Source of the DNA: Halomonas gemina
Lineage (GTDB): Bacteria > Pseudomonadota > Gammaproteobacteria > Pseudomonadales > Halomonadaceae
DNA: 64,000 nucleotides
Assembly (NCBI RefSeq): GCF_023554995.1
Contig: NZ_JAMJPK010000002.1
Coordinates: 248,001 to 312,000, forward strand
Direction of reading: 5' to 3'
This document shows positions 21,498 to 28,961 of the stretch, piece by piece (within the stretch, counting starts at the first letter, position 1; every line of letters begins with the position of its first letter). The position numbers and the translations under genes were made by a program. The notes beneath the pieces were generated by a model. That model was not told the origin of the DNA. It did not search any database and saw nothing but the letters and a program-made list of their open reading frames with translations.

Positions 21498-22712
21498 CTA
21501 GCCGGCGCCGCCCCCGAGCGGTAGCTGCCCGGCCGCCTCGCGGCGGGCGGCGAGGCGGGCCTGGCGGATCAGCCACAGGCCGACCAGGGCCACGCCGGCG
21601 AGCACGGCGAAGACCGGCGTGTAGCGGCCGAACAGGCCATGCAGCGCCGTGAACAGGGGCAGGCCGAGTAGCACGCCGCCATAGGTGAAGACCAGGCAGC
21701 CGCCGGCGGCATCGGCGATGCGATCGGCCGGCGCCAGCTGGGTGATCTCGGCCATGAAGACGCCGTTCCAGCCCAGCGAGGAGAGGCTCAGCAGGCACAG
21801 CAGGCCGGTGACCAGCGGCCGGGGCCAGGCCGGCGTCATGGTGGCCACCAGCAGGGCGCCGACCGCGGTGGTGCAGGCGATCACGGCGAGGGTGGTCAGG
21901 CGGTCGCCCAGCAGGTCGCCGATCCAGCCCCAGCCGATGCGCCCGGCGATCCCGACGACCTGCACGCTGGACATCACCAGCCCCGCCTCGACCAGGCCGA
22001 AGGCCAGGTCCTCCACCAGCAGCGCCACGGTAAAGGCCGAGACCGACAGCTGGATCGCCGAGAAGCAGAGGCTGAGCAGCGCCACGTGGCGCAGCGAACG
22101 CTGGTGCCAGACGACAGCGAGCCCGGCGAAGGGCGTGGTCAGCCAGGGGGTGCGAGGGTCGCGCTGGTCGTCCCAGCGCGGGCGGGCGAGCTGCAGGGCG
22201 GCGATGCCGGTAAGCGCGAGGCCGGTGAGCAGCAGCAGCCCCGCCTGCCAGCCGATCGCCAGCGCCAGGGCGGGGGCGCTGGCGCCAGCGATGACCCCGC
22301 CCAGGGGCACGCCGGACTGCTTGAGGGAGAAGATCAGCCCGCGCCGCCCGGGCGGGGTGAAGCGCACCAGCAGCAGCGAGGCCGAGGGGTTGGTCAGGCC
22401 ATAGCCGAGGCCGGCCACCAGCGAGGCGACGGCGAAGCTCGGCAGGGAGGGGATGGCCAGCAGCCCGGCACCGCCGCCCAGCAGGGCCAGCGAGAGCTGG
22501 CTGGTGCGGCAGGGGCCGAGGCGCCGGGTCAGCGGGCCGCCCACCAGGGAGGTCAGCATGGCGCCGGCGAAGATCAGGCTGACCTGCAGGCCCACCGTGG
22601 CCGAGGAGACCCCCAGGGCCCTGGCCACCTCCGGCGCGATGGCGGCGGGAAACAGCGCCACCAGCGCGGAGAAGGCCAGCACCAGGGTGGTGGCGAGCAG
22701 GACGACCGGCAC
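21498..22712 (-). CDS. MFS transporter, probable anion/organic acid carrier
   Basis: 404 residues with twelve predicted membrane helices. The loop GGPLTRRLGPCRTSQ between helices 2 and 3 resembles the GxLaDrxGRR motif A of the major facilitator superfamily. Start is GTG at 22710-22712, whose ribosome-binding region lies inside the end of the lyase gene upstream. That gene stops at 22719, so the carrier is probably translated from the same transcript as the lyase, TRAP and CoA-transferase genes. It may export or import a pathway intermediate. Substrate unknown. Confidence 0.82.
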   Translation of the reverse strand: MPVVLLATTLVLAFSALVALFPAAIAPEVARALGVSSATVGLQVSLIFAGAMLTSLVGGPLTRRLGPCRTSQLSLALLGGGAGLLAIPSLPSFAVASLVAGLGYGLTNPSASLLLVRFTPPGRRGLIFSLKQSGVPLGGVIAGASAPALALAIGWQAGLLLLTGLALTGIAALQLARPRWDDQRDPRTPWLTTPFAGLAVVWHQRSLRHVALLSLCFSAIQLSVSAFTVALLVEDLAFGLVEAGLVMSSVQVVGIAGRIGWGWIGDLLGDRLTTLAVIACTTAVGALLVATMTPAWPRPLVTGLLCLLSLSSLGWNGVFMAEITQLAPADRIADAAGGCLVFTYGGVLLGLPLFTALHGLFGRYTPVFAVLAGVALVGLWLIRQARLAARREAAGQLPLGGGAG

Positions 22713-22718
22713 GACGGC

Positions 22719-23651
22719 TCAGGCCACCTGGCCGCGGGGCACCTGGCGCAGGTGGCTGGCGGTCTGCCCCCCGGGGAGGGCGGCGATGGCATCGGCCGCC
22801 TCCAGCAGCCGCGACAGGTTGATCCCGCTGTAGACCTGGCCCCCGTTGAGGGCGTAGACGAGGTCCTCCGTGGCCGTGTTGCCGGTGGCACCGGGGGCGA
22901 AGGGGCAGCCGCCCAGCCCGGCGCAGGCGGTGTCCACCGTGGTGGCGCCGTGGTGGATGGCGAACAGCGCGTTGGCCACGCCCATGCCGTAGGTGTCATG
23001 GCCGTGGAAGGCCCAGGCCAGGTGCGGCCCGCGATGGCGCTCGACCAGTCGGCTGAAGTGGTTGGCCACCTGGTAGGGCGTGGCGCGTCCGGTGGTGTCG
23101 CACAGCGCCACTTCGAGGTGGAGGTCCCCGCACAGGGCGCGGGCCCGGGAGAGGACGTCATCGACCTGATGCCAGGCGATGGTGCCCTCGTAGGGGCAGT
23201 CGAAGCTGGTGCCCAGGTCGAGGCGCAGGCAGGCGTTGCCGTCGCGCCCGAGCAGCGCGACGATGCGGGCGAGCTCCTCGAGGGACTGGGCCACGCTGCG
23301 CCGCACGTTGGCCTGGTTGTGGGACTCGGAGACCGAGACCACGAAGACCAGCTCGCGGACGCCCTGGGCCAGGGCCAGCTCCGCGCCCCTGAGGTTGGGC
23401 ACCAGGGCCGAGAAGCGCATGGCGGCCCGGTCGGCGAAGGCGGCGACCAGCGCTCCGGTATCGGCCATCTGCGGGATGGCCCGGGGGCTGACGAAGGAGC
23501 CGATCTCCATGCGGGTGACGCCGGCCTCGATCAGCAGCTGGATGCAGCGGATCTTCTCGTCCGTGGGCAGCGGCTCGCGGATCGACTGGAAACCGTCGCG
23601 CGGGGCGACCTCGACGATGTCCACCCGTTCGGGTGGCGACAGCAGGTTCAT
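22719..23651 (-). CDS. Hydroxymethylglutaryl-CoA lyase-like enzyme
   Basis: 310 residues, normal for bacterial HMG-CoA lyase. Signature residues: VEVAPRDGFQ at the N-terminus with the metal-binding aspartate, CDTTGRATPYQV, HGHDTYGMGVANA with the two metal histidines, and GLGGCPFAPGATGNTATED with the catalytic-loop cysteine. Reaction: cleaves 3-hydroxy-3-methylglutaryl-CoA to acetyl-CoA and acetoacetate, or a related branched 3-hydroxyacyl-CoA. Start overlaps the stop of the DctQ-like gene by ATGA at 23648-23651, so it is coupled to the transporter. Here it is not beside leucine-degradation genes, which argues for use of an imported acid. Confidence 0.87.
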   Translation of the reverse strand: MNLLSPPERVDIVEVAPRDGFQSIREPLPTDEKIRCIQLLIEAGVTRMEIGSFVSPRAIPQMADTGALVAAFADRAAMRFSALVPNLRGAELALAQGVRELVFVVSVSESHNQANVRRSVAQSLEELARIVALLGRDGNACLRLDLGTSFDCPYEGTIAWHQVDDVLSRARALCGDLHLEVALCDTTGRATPYQVANHFSRLVERHRGPHLAWAFHGHDTYGMGVANALFAIHHGATTVDTACAGLGGCPFAPGATGNTATEDLVYALNGGQVYSGINLSRLLEAADAIAALPGGQTASHLRQVPRGQVA

Positions 23652-24163
23652 CGGGTTTTCTCCTCGTCAGCGGCACCGGCCAGTCGTGGCACGGCCGCCA
23701 GGGCATCGATCAGGAACTGCAGGCCCAGGGCGGCGAAGCCGATCGGCAGCAGGGCATAGGGATAGACCATGGGGGTGCCCAGCGAGCTGGAGACCCGTTC
23801 GCCGTACTCCAGCGCCTGCAGGGCCATGATGCCGCCGCGCCACACCAGGATGGCGCAGAAGGCGACCCCCAGCAGCCCGGTAGCCAGGTCGATGGTGCCG
23901 CGCAGGCGAGGCGGCAGCTTGTCCTTGAAGTAGGTGATGCGGATATGGGCGTCGTGGCGCTGGGCCTCGGCGGCGCCGATCACGGCCAGGTAGACCAGCA
24001 GGAAGGAGTTGAGCTCCAGACTCCAGCTGGTCGGGGCCGTGAAGACGTAGCGCATGATGGCGTCGTAGCAGATCGACGCCATCATGAACACCAGCACCGC
24101 CATCGACGTCCAGCGCAGGACGGCCAGCAGGCCGTCCCAGCTGCGCATGGCAGTCATCGTCAT
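23648..24163 (-). CDS. dctQ: TRAP transporter small permease, DctQ family
   Basis: 171 residues with four hydrophobic helices, the size and topology of DctQ. Key family feature: a conserved early region CYDAIMRYVFTAPTSWSLELN and later YGERVSSSLGTPMVYPYALLPIGF. Works with the large permease and the periplasmic binding protein to import organic acids with a sodium gradient. ATG 24163 is preceded by GGAGAG. Overlaps the HMG-CoA lyase start by ATGA and begins eleven bases after the dctP stop at 24175, so it lies mid-operon. Confidence 0.9.
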   Translation of the reverse strand: MTMTAMRSWDGLLAVLRWTSMAVLVFMMASICYDAIMRYVFTAPTSWSLELNSFLLVYLAVIGAAEAQRHDAHIRITYFKDKLPPRLRGTIDLATGLLGVAFCAILVWRGGIMALQALEYGERVSSSLGTPMVYPYALLPIGFAALGLQFLIDALAAVPRLAGAADEEKTR

Positions 24164-24174
24164 GACACTCTCCC

Positions 24175-25221
24175 TCAGGCCTCGCCCAGGGCCAGCGCGA
24201 TGGCACGATTGCCGACCTCCTCGCCGACCTCGCCCGTCCAGTGGTCCCAGACGTCCTGGACGCCGGCATTGAAGGTCTCGAGGTCCTCCTCGGTGGGCTC
24301 GACGATCTCCACGCCGGCCTGCTCGACCTGGGGCCAGTACTCGTTGGGGTAGATGTCGTTGTTGCAGTGCTCGATGAAGTTCGCGTCGTACCAGTCGGCG
24401 GCCTGCTGCAGCACGGCACGGACGTCGTCGTCGAGGTTGTCCCAGGTGTCGCGCAGCATGAAGGGCGCCACCGAGAAGCCGGTGATCGGCAGCTTGTAGC
24501 AGACCTTGAGCTGCTCCTGGAGGCTGCGGCCGATGACCGTCGAGATGTTGAAGACGCCGGCGTCCACGGTACCCCGCTGCAGGGCCATGTAGGTCTCCGA
24601 GGAGGGAATGCGTGTCGCCCCCACGTTGTAGGGCTCGAAGGCCTGGGTGGCCTCGAAGCCGACGATGCGCACCTTCTTGCCGCGCACCTCGTCGAGGCGG
24701 CGGATCGGGCTCGCCTCGGTGCTCCACAGGTACTCCGGCTCGAGGATGCCGCCGCCAGAGGTGAGCATGTAGAGGTTCTCCTCGGCCAGCACCTCGTTGA
24801 TCAGCGTCATCAGCGGGCTGCCCTGGCGCAGGCGCTCCGGGTGGCGGTAGAGCTCGCCCACCACCCCGGGCAGGCCGGTGACGCCAAGTATCGGGATCGA
24901 GCGGGTGATGTAGGAGAAGGTGTGGAACATGAAGTCGATGCTGCGCGCGCGCAGCGCCGGCAGCTGTTCATCCACCTTGAGCAGCTGGCCGGAGTCGTAG
25001 AACTCCACCGAGAGGGCGTCGCCGCCGTTCTCCTTGAGCATCTCCACGAAGCGATTGGAGCCGTAGGTCAGCGCCTTGTAGGAGTCGGGCAGGTAGGTGA
25101 CACCGGTCAGGGTGGTGGCGGCGTGGCTGCGGGGCGCCAGCAGGCTCTGGGTGCCGAACAGGGTGGCGCCGGCGGTGGCGAAGGTGCCGTACTTCAGGAC
25201 TTGGCGACGGGACAGAGTCAT
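24175..25221 (-). CDS. dctP: TRAP transporter substrate-binding protein, DctP family
   Basis: 348 residues. The N-terminus has a twin-arginine-like export signal (SRRQVLKYGTFATAGATL), so the protein is periplasmic. DctP features: VRIVGFEATQAFEPYNVGATRIPSSETYMALQRGTVDAG, with the conserved arginine expected to contact the substrate carboxylate. Starts at ATG 25219-25221 with GGAGA upstream. The leader shows AACAACAA and 13-bp repeats. It is followed by dctQ; the large permease lies upstream with 96 bases between, an unusual order. Acid bound is unknown, a dicarboxylate or hydroxy acid is likely. Confidence 0.9.
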   Translation of the reverse strand: MTLSRRQVLKYGTFATAGATLFGTQSLLAPRSHAATTLTGVTYLPDSYKALTYGSNRFVEMLKENGGDALSVEFYDSGQLLKVDEQLPALRARSIDFMFHTFSYITRSIPILGVTGLPGVVGELYRHPERLRQGSPLMTLINEVLAEENLYMLTSGGGILEPEYLWSTEASPIRRLDEVRGKKVRIVGFEATQAFEPYNVGATRIPSSETYMALQRGTVDAGVFNISTVIGRSLQEQLKVCYKLPITGFSVAPFMLRDTWDNLDDDVRAVLQQAADWYDANFIEHCNNDIYPNEYWPQVEQAGVEIVEPTEEDLETFNAGVQDVWDHWTGEVGEEVGNRAIALALGEA

Positions 25222-25235
25222 GGTAAATCTCCTGC

Positions 25236-25243
25236 TTGTTGTT
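25236..25243 (-). promoter_or_regulatory. A-rich CA motif in dctP leader (Hfq/Crc-type)
   Basis: On the coding strand AACAACAA matches AAnAAnAA and lies 14 bases before the dctP start, next to its ribosome site (GGAGA). In Pseudomonas this sequence is bound by Hfq with Crc for carbon repression. The same motif is in two other leaders of this region (27837-27844 and, as AAGAACAA, 18751-18758). Confidence 0.45.
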
Positions 25244-25290
25244 GTGATGGACCGTTGTGATGGACCTTGCGACGGTCGGTTGTGACGGTT
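25241..25290. repeat. Imperfect 13-bp direct repeats in dctP leader
   Basis: GTTGTGATGGACC occurs twice in perfect register (25241-25253 and 25254-25266), then two decayed copies reach about 25290. The TGTGAYGG core matches the repeats upstream of the CoA-transferase at 18754. Both arrays lie just before the start codon of a minus-strand metabolic gene. Confidence 0.85.
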
Positions 25291-25317
25291 CGCGTCACTG
25301 ACGTTGAAACACCGGGG

Positions 25318-26607
25318 CTACATCAGCCCCGGCAACCACAGGCTGAGGCCGGGGAAGAACACGAACAGCATCAGCACGAGGAACTGCACGGCGACGAAGG
25401 GCAGGGCGCTTTTGATGATCTCCTCCACCGAGAGCTCGGGGCAGACCCCGCGCAGCGCGTAGAGGTTGAGCCCCACCGGCGGGGTGACCACGGCGATCTC
25501 GAGGTTGAGCACCATGACGATGCCGAACCACAGCGGGTCATAGCCCAGCGCGGTGATCAACGGCAGCAGCACCGGGGTGGTCACCACGATCAGCGACACG
25601 GCGTCGACGATCATGCCGAGCAGGATCAGCAGCAGCATCACCGCCACCAGGATCGCCCAGGCGGGCAGGCCGGTGGCGGTGAGGGCTTCGGTGAGCAGCT
25701 GCGGGACCCGCACCATGTTGAGGTAGTCGCCGAAGATCTTGGCGCAGCCGATGATCAGCAGGATGGCGCCGCTGATCCTGGCGGTGGTGGCGAGTATCTC
25801 CAGGAACTTGCGCCAGCTGAGGCTGCGAAACACCAGGGTAGCGATCAGGAAGGCGCCGGCGGCGCCGATTCCGGCCGCCTCGCTGGGGGTGGCCAGGCCC
25901 GAGTAGATCGAGCCCAGCACGGCCACCACCAGCAGGCCGGCGTGCCAGATGTTGGCCAGGCTCGCCCAGCGCTGGCGCCAGGTGAAGCGCTCGGCGCTTG
26001 CCGGCGCCTCGGCCGGGTTGAGGCGCACGCGGATATAGATGAACAGCGACAGGGCCAGCGCCAGCACGATGCCGGGCACGATGCCGCCGATGAAGAGCTC
26101 GGCCACCGAGACGCTGGAGACGGCGCCGTAGATGATGAAGGGCACGCTGGGCGGGATCAGCATGGCCAGCGCCCCGGCGCTGACCACGGCACCGGCGGCC
26201 AGCGAGCGGCTGTAGCCGCGCGCCAGCATCTGCGGCACGGCAATGGAGCCTACCGCGGCGACACCGGCCAGGCTCACCCCCGAGACGGCGCCGAACATCG
26301 CCGAGGCGCCCACCGAGGAGATCGCCAGGCTGCCGCGCAGCCAGTTGAGCCAGCGCACCGCGGCGGTGAACAGGCTCGAGCCCACCGGCGTGGCGCCCAG
26401 GAAGTTGCCCATCAGGATGAACAGCGGCAGGGCGATCAGCTCGAAGGCGTTGAGCTGACCGAACAGCGACGAGGGCGCGAAGAAGAAGGCCAGCGAGCCA
26501 CGGGCCATGTAGAGGCCGACCAGGCCGGAGAGGCCGAGGGCCAGGAAGATCGGGAAGCCGATGGTGATCAGCACGACCAGCACGGCCAGGACGATGATGG
26601 GATCCAT
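25318..26607 (-). CDS. dctM: TRAP transporter large permease, DctM family
   Basis: 429 residues, normal for DctM, with about twelve hydrophobic helices. Typical stretches: IGFPIFLALGLSGLVGLYMA, FELIALPLFILMGNFL, SLFTAAVRWLNWLRGSLAI and VTTPVLLPLITALGYDP, ending in FVFFPGLSLWLPGLM. Carries the solute across the membrane with sodium, using the DctP protein and DctQ. It is the second gene of the presumed operon, twelve bases after the type III CoA-transferase stop, and precedes dctP by 96 bases. Confidence 0.92.
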   Translation of the reverse strand: MDPIIVLAVLVVLITIGFPIFLALGLSGLVGLYMARGSLAFFFAPSSLFGQLNAFELIALPLFILMGNFLGATPVGSSLFTAAVRWLNWLRGSLAISSVGASAMFGAVSGVSLAGVAAVGSIAVPQMLARGYSRSLAAGAVVSAGALAMLIPPSVPFIIYGAVSSVSVAELFIGGIVPGIVLALALSLFIYIRVRLNPAEAPASAERFTWRQRWASLANIWHAGLLVVAVLGSIYSGLATPSEAAGIGAAGAFLIATLVFRSLSWRKFLEILATTARISGAILLIIGCAKIFGDYLNMVRVPQLLTEALTATGLPAWAILVAVMLLLILLGMIVDAVSLIVVTTPVLLPLITALGYDPLWFGIVMVLNLEIAVVTPPVGLNLYALRGVCPELSVEEIIKSALPFVAVQFLVLMLFVFFPGLSLWLPGLM

Positions 26608-26619
26608 GGGGTGGCGTCC

Positions 26620-27837
26620 TCAGATCACGCCATCGGCGCGCAGGGCGTCGAGGGCCTCGGGGGCCAGACCCAGCCAGCCGGTCAGCACCTGCTCGGTGTG
26701 CTCACCCAGTGCCGGCCCCACCTCGCGGACGCGTCCCGGCGTGTCGGAGAGCCGTGGGAAGACGTTCTGCATGGGCAGCGGGCGACCGTGGCGGTCGGGC
26801 ACCTCGACGATCGACCCCCGGGCCTGGAAGTGCGGGTCATCGAGCATGTCCGGCGCACGGTAGACGAGCCCCGCCGGGACGCCGGCCTCGGCCAAGAGGT
26901 CGACCACCTGCTGGGCGTCGTGCTCGCGCGTCCAGGCGGCGACGAGGTCATCGATGGCCGCCTGATGCTCGCCTCGGGCGCGGTGGGTGGCGTAGTCGGG
27001 GTGGTCGGCGAGGCGGGGCTGGCCCATCGCCTCGCAGAGCCGACGGAACACCGTGTCCTGGTTGGCGCCGATGATCACGTCGCGGCCATCGCGGGCCGGA
27101 TAGGCATTCGAGGGGGCGATCTTGGGCAGGAAGCTGCCGCTACGCTCGCGCACCTTGCCGGCGCGGGCGTACTCCGGGACCAGGCTCTCCATCATCGCCA
27201 GCACCGACTCGAAGATGCTGCTGTCGACCACCTGGCCGCGGCCGCTGCGGTCGCGCTGGTGCAGGGCCATCATGGTGCCCAGGGCGGCGTGCAGGCCGGC
27301 CAGGGTGTCGCCCAGCGAGATGCCCACGCGCACCGGCGGGCGGTCCGGATAGCCGCTCAGGTGGCGCAGCCCGCCCATGGCCTCGCACACCGAGGCGAAG
27401 CCGGCCCGCGAGGCGTAGGGGCCATCCTGGCCGAAGCCGGTGACGCGCACCATTACCAGCCCCGGGTTGTGGCGCGAGAGCTCCTCATAGCCGAGCCCCC
27501 AGCGCTCCATGGTGCCGGGGCGGAAGTTCTCGATGATCACATCGGCCTGGCTGGCCAGCTCACGCAGCAGCGCCTGCCCGCGGGGCTGTCGCAGGTCCAG
27601 GGTCAGCGACTGCTTGTTGCGGCCGATGACGTTCCACCACAGCGGTTCGCCGGTGTCGCGGTCGGCCTCGCCCCACTGGCGCATGGCGTCGCCCTTGCCG
27701 GGCGGCTCGACCTTGATCACCTGGGCGCCGAAGTCGGCCAGGACCTGGCCACAGTAGGGCCCGGCGATCAGCTGGCCCAGCTCGAGGACCTTGATATCGC
27801 TGAGGGGCGTCGGGGATCGGGTATCGTGCGGCGTCAT
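26620..27837 (-). CDS. Type III CoA-transferase, CaiB/BaiF family
   Basis: 405 residues, normal for the family. LSDIKVLELGQLIAGPYCGQ and DFGAQVIKVEPPGKGD open the protein; VIIENFRPGTMERWGLGYEEL and VMVRVTGFGQDGPY follow, with the catalytic aspartate probably in VGISLGDTLAG. Transfers CoA from a donor such as succinyl-CoA to a carboxylic acid. Located first in the operon after the regulator, before the TRAP genes. Suited to activate the imported acid so the HMG-CoA-lyase-like enzyme can cleave it. Start ATG 27837 is preceded directly by AACAACA, a CA motif. Substrate inferred only. Confidence 0.9.
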   Translation of the reverse strand: MTPHDTRSPTPLSDIKVLELGQLIAGPYCGQVLADFGAQVIKVEPPGKGDAMRQWGEADRDTGEPLWWNVIGRNKQSLTLDLRQPRGQALLRELASQADVIIENFRPGTMERWGLGYEELSRHNPGLVMVRVTGFGQDGPYASRAGFASVCEAMGGLRHLSGYPDRPPVRVGISLGDTLAGLHAALGTMMALHQRDRSGRGQVVDSSIFESVLAMMESLVPEYARAGKVRERSGSFLPKIAPSNAYPARDGRDVIIGANQDTVFRRLCEAMGQPRLADHPDYATHRARGEHQAAIDDLVAAWTREHDAQQVVDLLAEAGVPAGLVYRAPDMLDDPHFQARGSIVEVPDRHGRPLPMQNVFPRLSDTPGRVREVGPALGEHTEQVLTGWLGLAPEALDALRADGVI

Positions 27838-27844
27838 TGTTGTT
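27837..27844 (-). promoter_or_regulatory. A-rich CA motif overlapping CoA-transferase start
   Basis: On the coding strand AACAACAA runs straight into the ATG (its last A is the first base of the start codon), matching AAnAAnAA. An Hfq/Crc-type complex bound here would block initiation. Part of a set of three such leaders in this region. Confidence 0.4.
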
Positions 27845-27861
27845 GTGGTGCCTCTTCAGGG

Positions 27862-28581
27862 TCAGTGGGGGGAGGTCCCCGGCGGGGCGCCGTCGGGGAC
27901 GTCGGTTGACCGGACATGCAGGGCCTGGGCGGCCAGCAGGTGGGCGCGCATCACGTGCTCGGCCCACTCGGGGCTGCCGGCGACGATGGCCTCGAGGATC
28001 TCGCGGTGGTGGCGCATGCTGCGGCGCAGGTTGGTGAGGTCGTAGTTACCAAAGTTGCGGCGAATCACCGAGGTGCGCACCACGCTCTCCAGCACGCTGG
28101 CCAGGCGTTGGTTGTCGCTGGCCAGCACCAGCTCGCGGTGGAACTCATGGTTGAGGAAGGCGATCTCGTTGCGCACGCCGGGGTCGGTCTCGACGCGCTC
28201 GGTCAGTGCCTCCATGCGCTCGGCCAGTGCCTCCAGGCGTGCCAGTCGTGCCCGGTCCAGGCGTTCGCTGGCCAGTCGCACCGCCATGGGCTCGAGCACC
28301 AGGCGCAGCTCGAAGACCTCGCGGGCGTCCTTCTCGGTCCAGGCGACCACCCGGGCGCCATGGTGGGGGATCGCCTCGAGCCAGCCCTCGGAGACCAGTT
28401 CACGCAGCGCCTCGCGCACCGGCGTGCGGCTCACCTCGAGCTCGCGGGCGACGCTCGCCTCGCGGATGTAGTCGTGGGGCCGGTAGCTGCCGTCGAGGAT
28501 GCGCTGCTTGATCGCCTCGTGAACCTGGGCAGTGGCCGTTCTGGCGACGGGGGCGGCATCGAGGTGTCGGGTCGTGCTCAC
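27862..28581 (-). CDS. GntR/FCD family transcription regulator
   Basis: 239 residues from GTG 28581, or 246 from ATG 28602. The N-terminal winged helix has QRILDGSYRPHDYIREASVARELEVSRTPVREALRELVSE-type sequence (KQRILDGSYRPH, SVARELEVSRTPVREAL). The FCD ligand domain follows with metal-site residues in FLNHEFHREL, MRHHREIL and RAHLLAAQ. I favour GTG 28581 because AGGA lies eight bases ahead, while ATG 28602 lies inside a palindromic operator and lacks a ribosome site. It likely represses itself and the downstream CoA-transferase/TRAP genes, relieved by the substrate. It ends 24 bases before the CoA-transferase gene and should be its first cistron. Confidence 0.88.
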   Translation of the reverse strand: MSTTRHLDAAPVARTATAQVHEAIKQRILDGSYRPHDYIREASVARELEVSRTPVREALRELVSEGWLEAIPHHGARVVAWTEKDAREVFELRLVLEPMAVRLASERLDRARLARLEALAERMEALTERVETDPGVRNEIAFLNHEFHRELVLASDNQRLASVLESVVRTSVIRRNFGNYDLTNLRRSMRHHREILEAIVAGSPEWAEHVMRAHLLAAQALHVRSTDVPDGAPPGTSPH

Positions 28582-28596
28582 GGCGGATGTCCTAAG

Positions 28597-28606
28597 TTGC
28601 ATGCAA
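28597..28606. promoter_or_regulatory. Operator palindrome 1 of the GntR regulator
   Basis: TTGCATGCAA, a perfect ten-base palindrome, identical to the second copy at 28660. It lies just upstream of the GTG start chosen for the regulator (or over the ATG alternative). GntR/FCD proteins usually bind short palindromes of this form. Confidence 0.75.
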
Positions 28607-28659
28607 TCTACAAGATAGGAGAGATTCGGGGCGCCGTATCACTAGACTTTAGGCTAGAG

Positions 28660-28669
28660 TTGCATGCAA
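28660..28669. promoter_or_regulatory. Operator palindrome 2 of the GntR regulator
   Basis: Second exact TTGCATGCAA, 63 bases from the first, which is six helical turns, so two dimers would face the same side of DNA. Flanking bases are also alike (AG before, then T). Supports autoregulation and possibly looping. Confidence 0.75.
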
Positions 28670-28718
28670 TTTAAGAAAGGTGCGGCCTTGTCCGGCGGCA
28701 GGGAGAGGGGAGCAAGGC

Positions 28719-28753
28719 AGCAAGCCGCCCGGCGGGTGCCCGAGCGGCTTGCT
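28719..28753. terminator. Inverted repeat, possible terminator-like hairpin
   Basis: AGCAAGCCGC at 28719-28728 is perfectly complementary to GCGGCTTGCT at 28744-28753, with a 15-base loop. There is no T-run on either side, so it may be a hairpin, a processing site or a repeat rather than a terminator. It lies between the GntR operators and the tRNA-Thr gene. Confidence 0.35.
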
Positions 28754-28843
28754 GTTAGGGACTCGCTGCTTGCGACCTGAAAGCCTGAAACGAGAAACGG
28801 CCACTGCGATTATTCGCCAAGTAGCCGTTTCTATTGATGTTTT

Positions 28844-28919
<76 letters not shown>

Positions 28920-28961
28920 GGCAGGGGCATGGTAGCGCCGCTTGCGGCCCGATGCCAGGCG

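Noticed and set aside
25267..27909. 880-codon plus-strand frame opposite dctM and the CoA-transferase
   Set aside because: Histidine- and glutamine-rich shadow with no motif; real genes run the other way.
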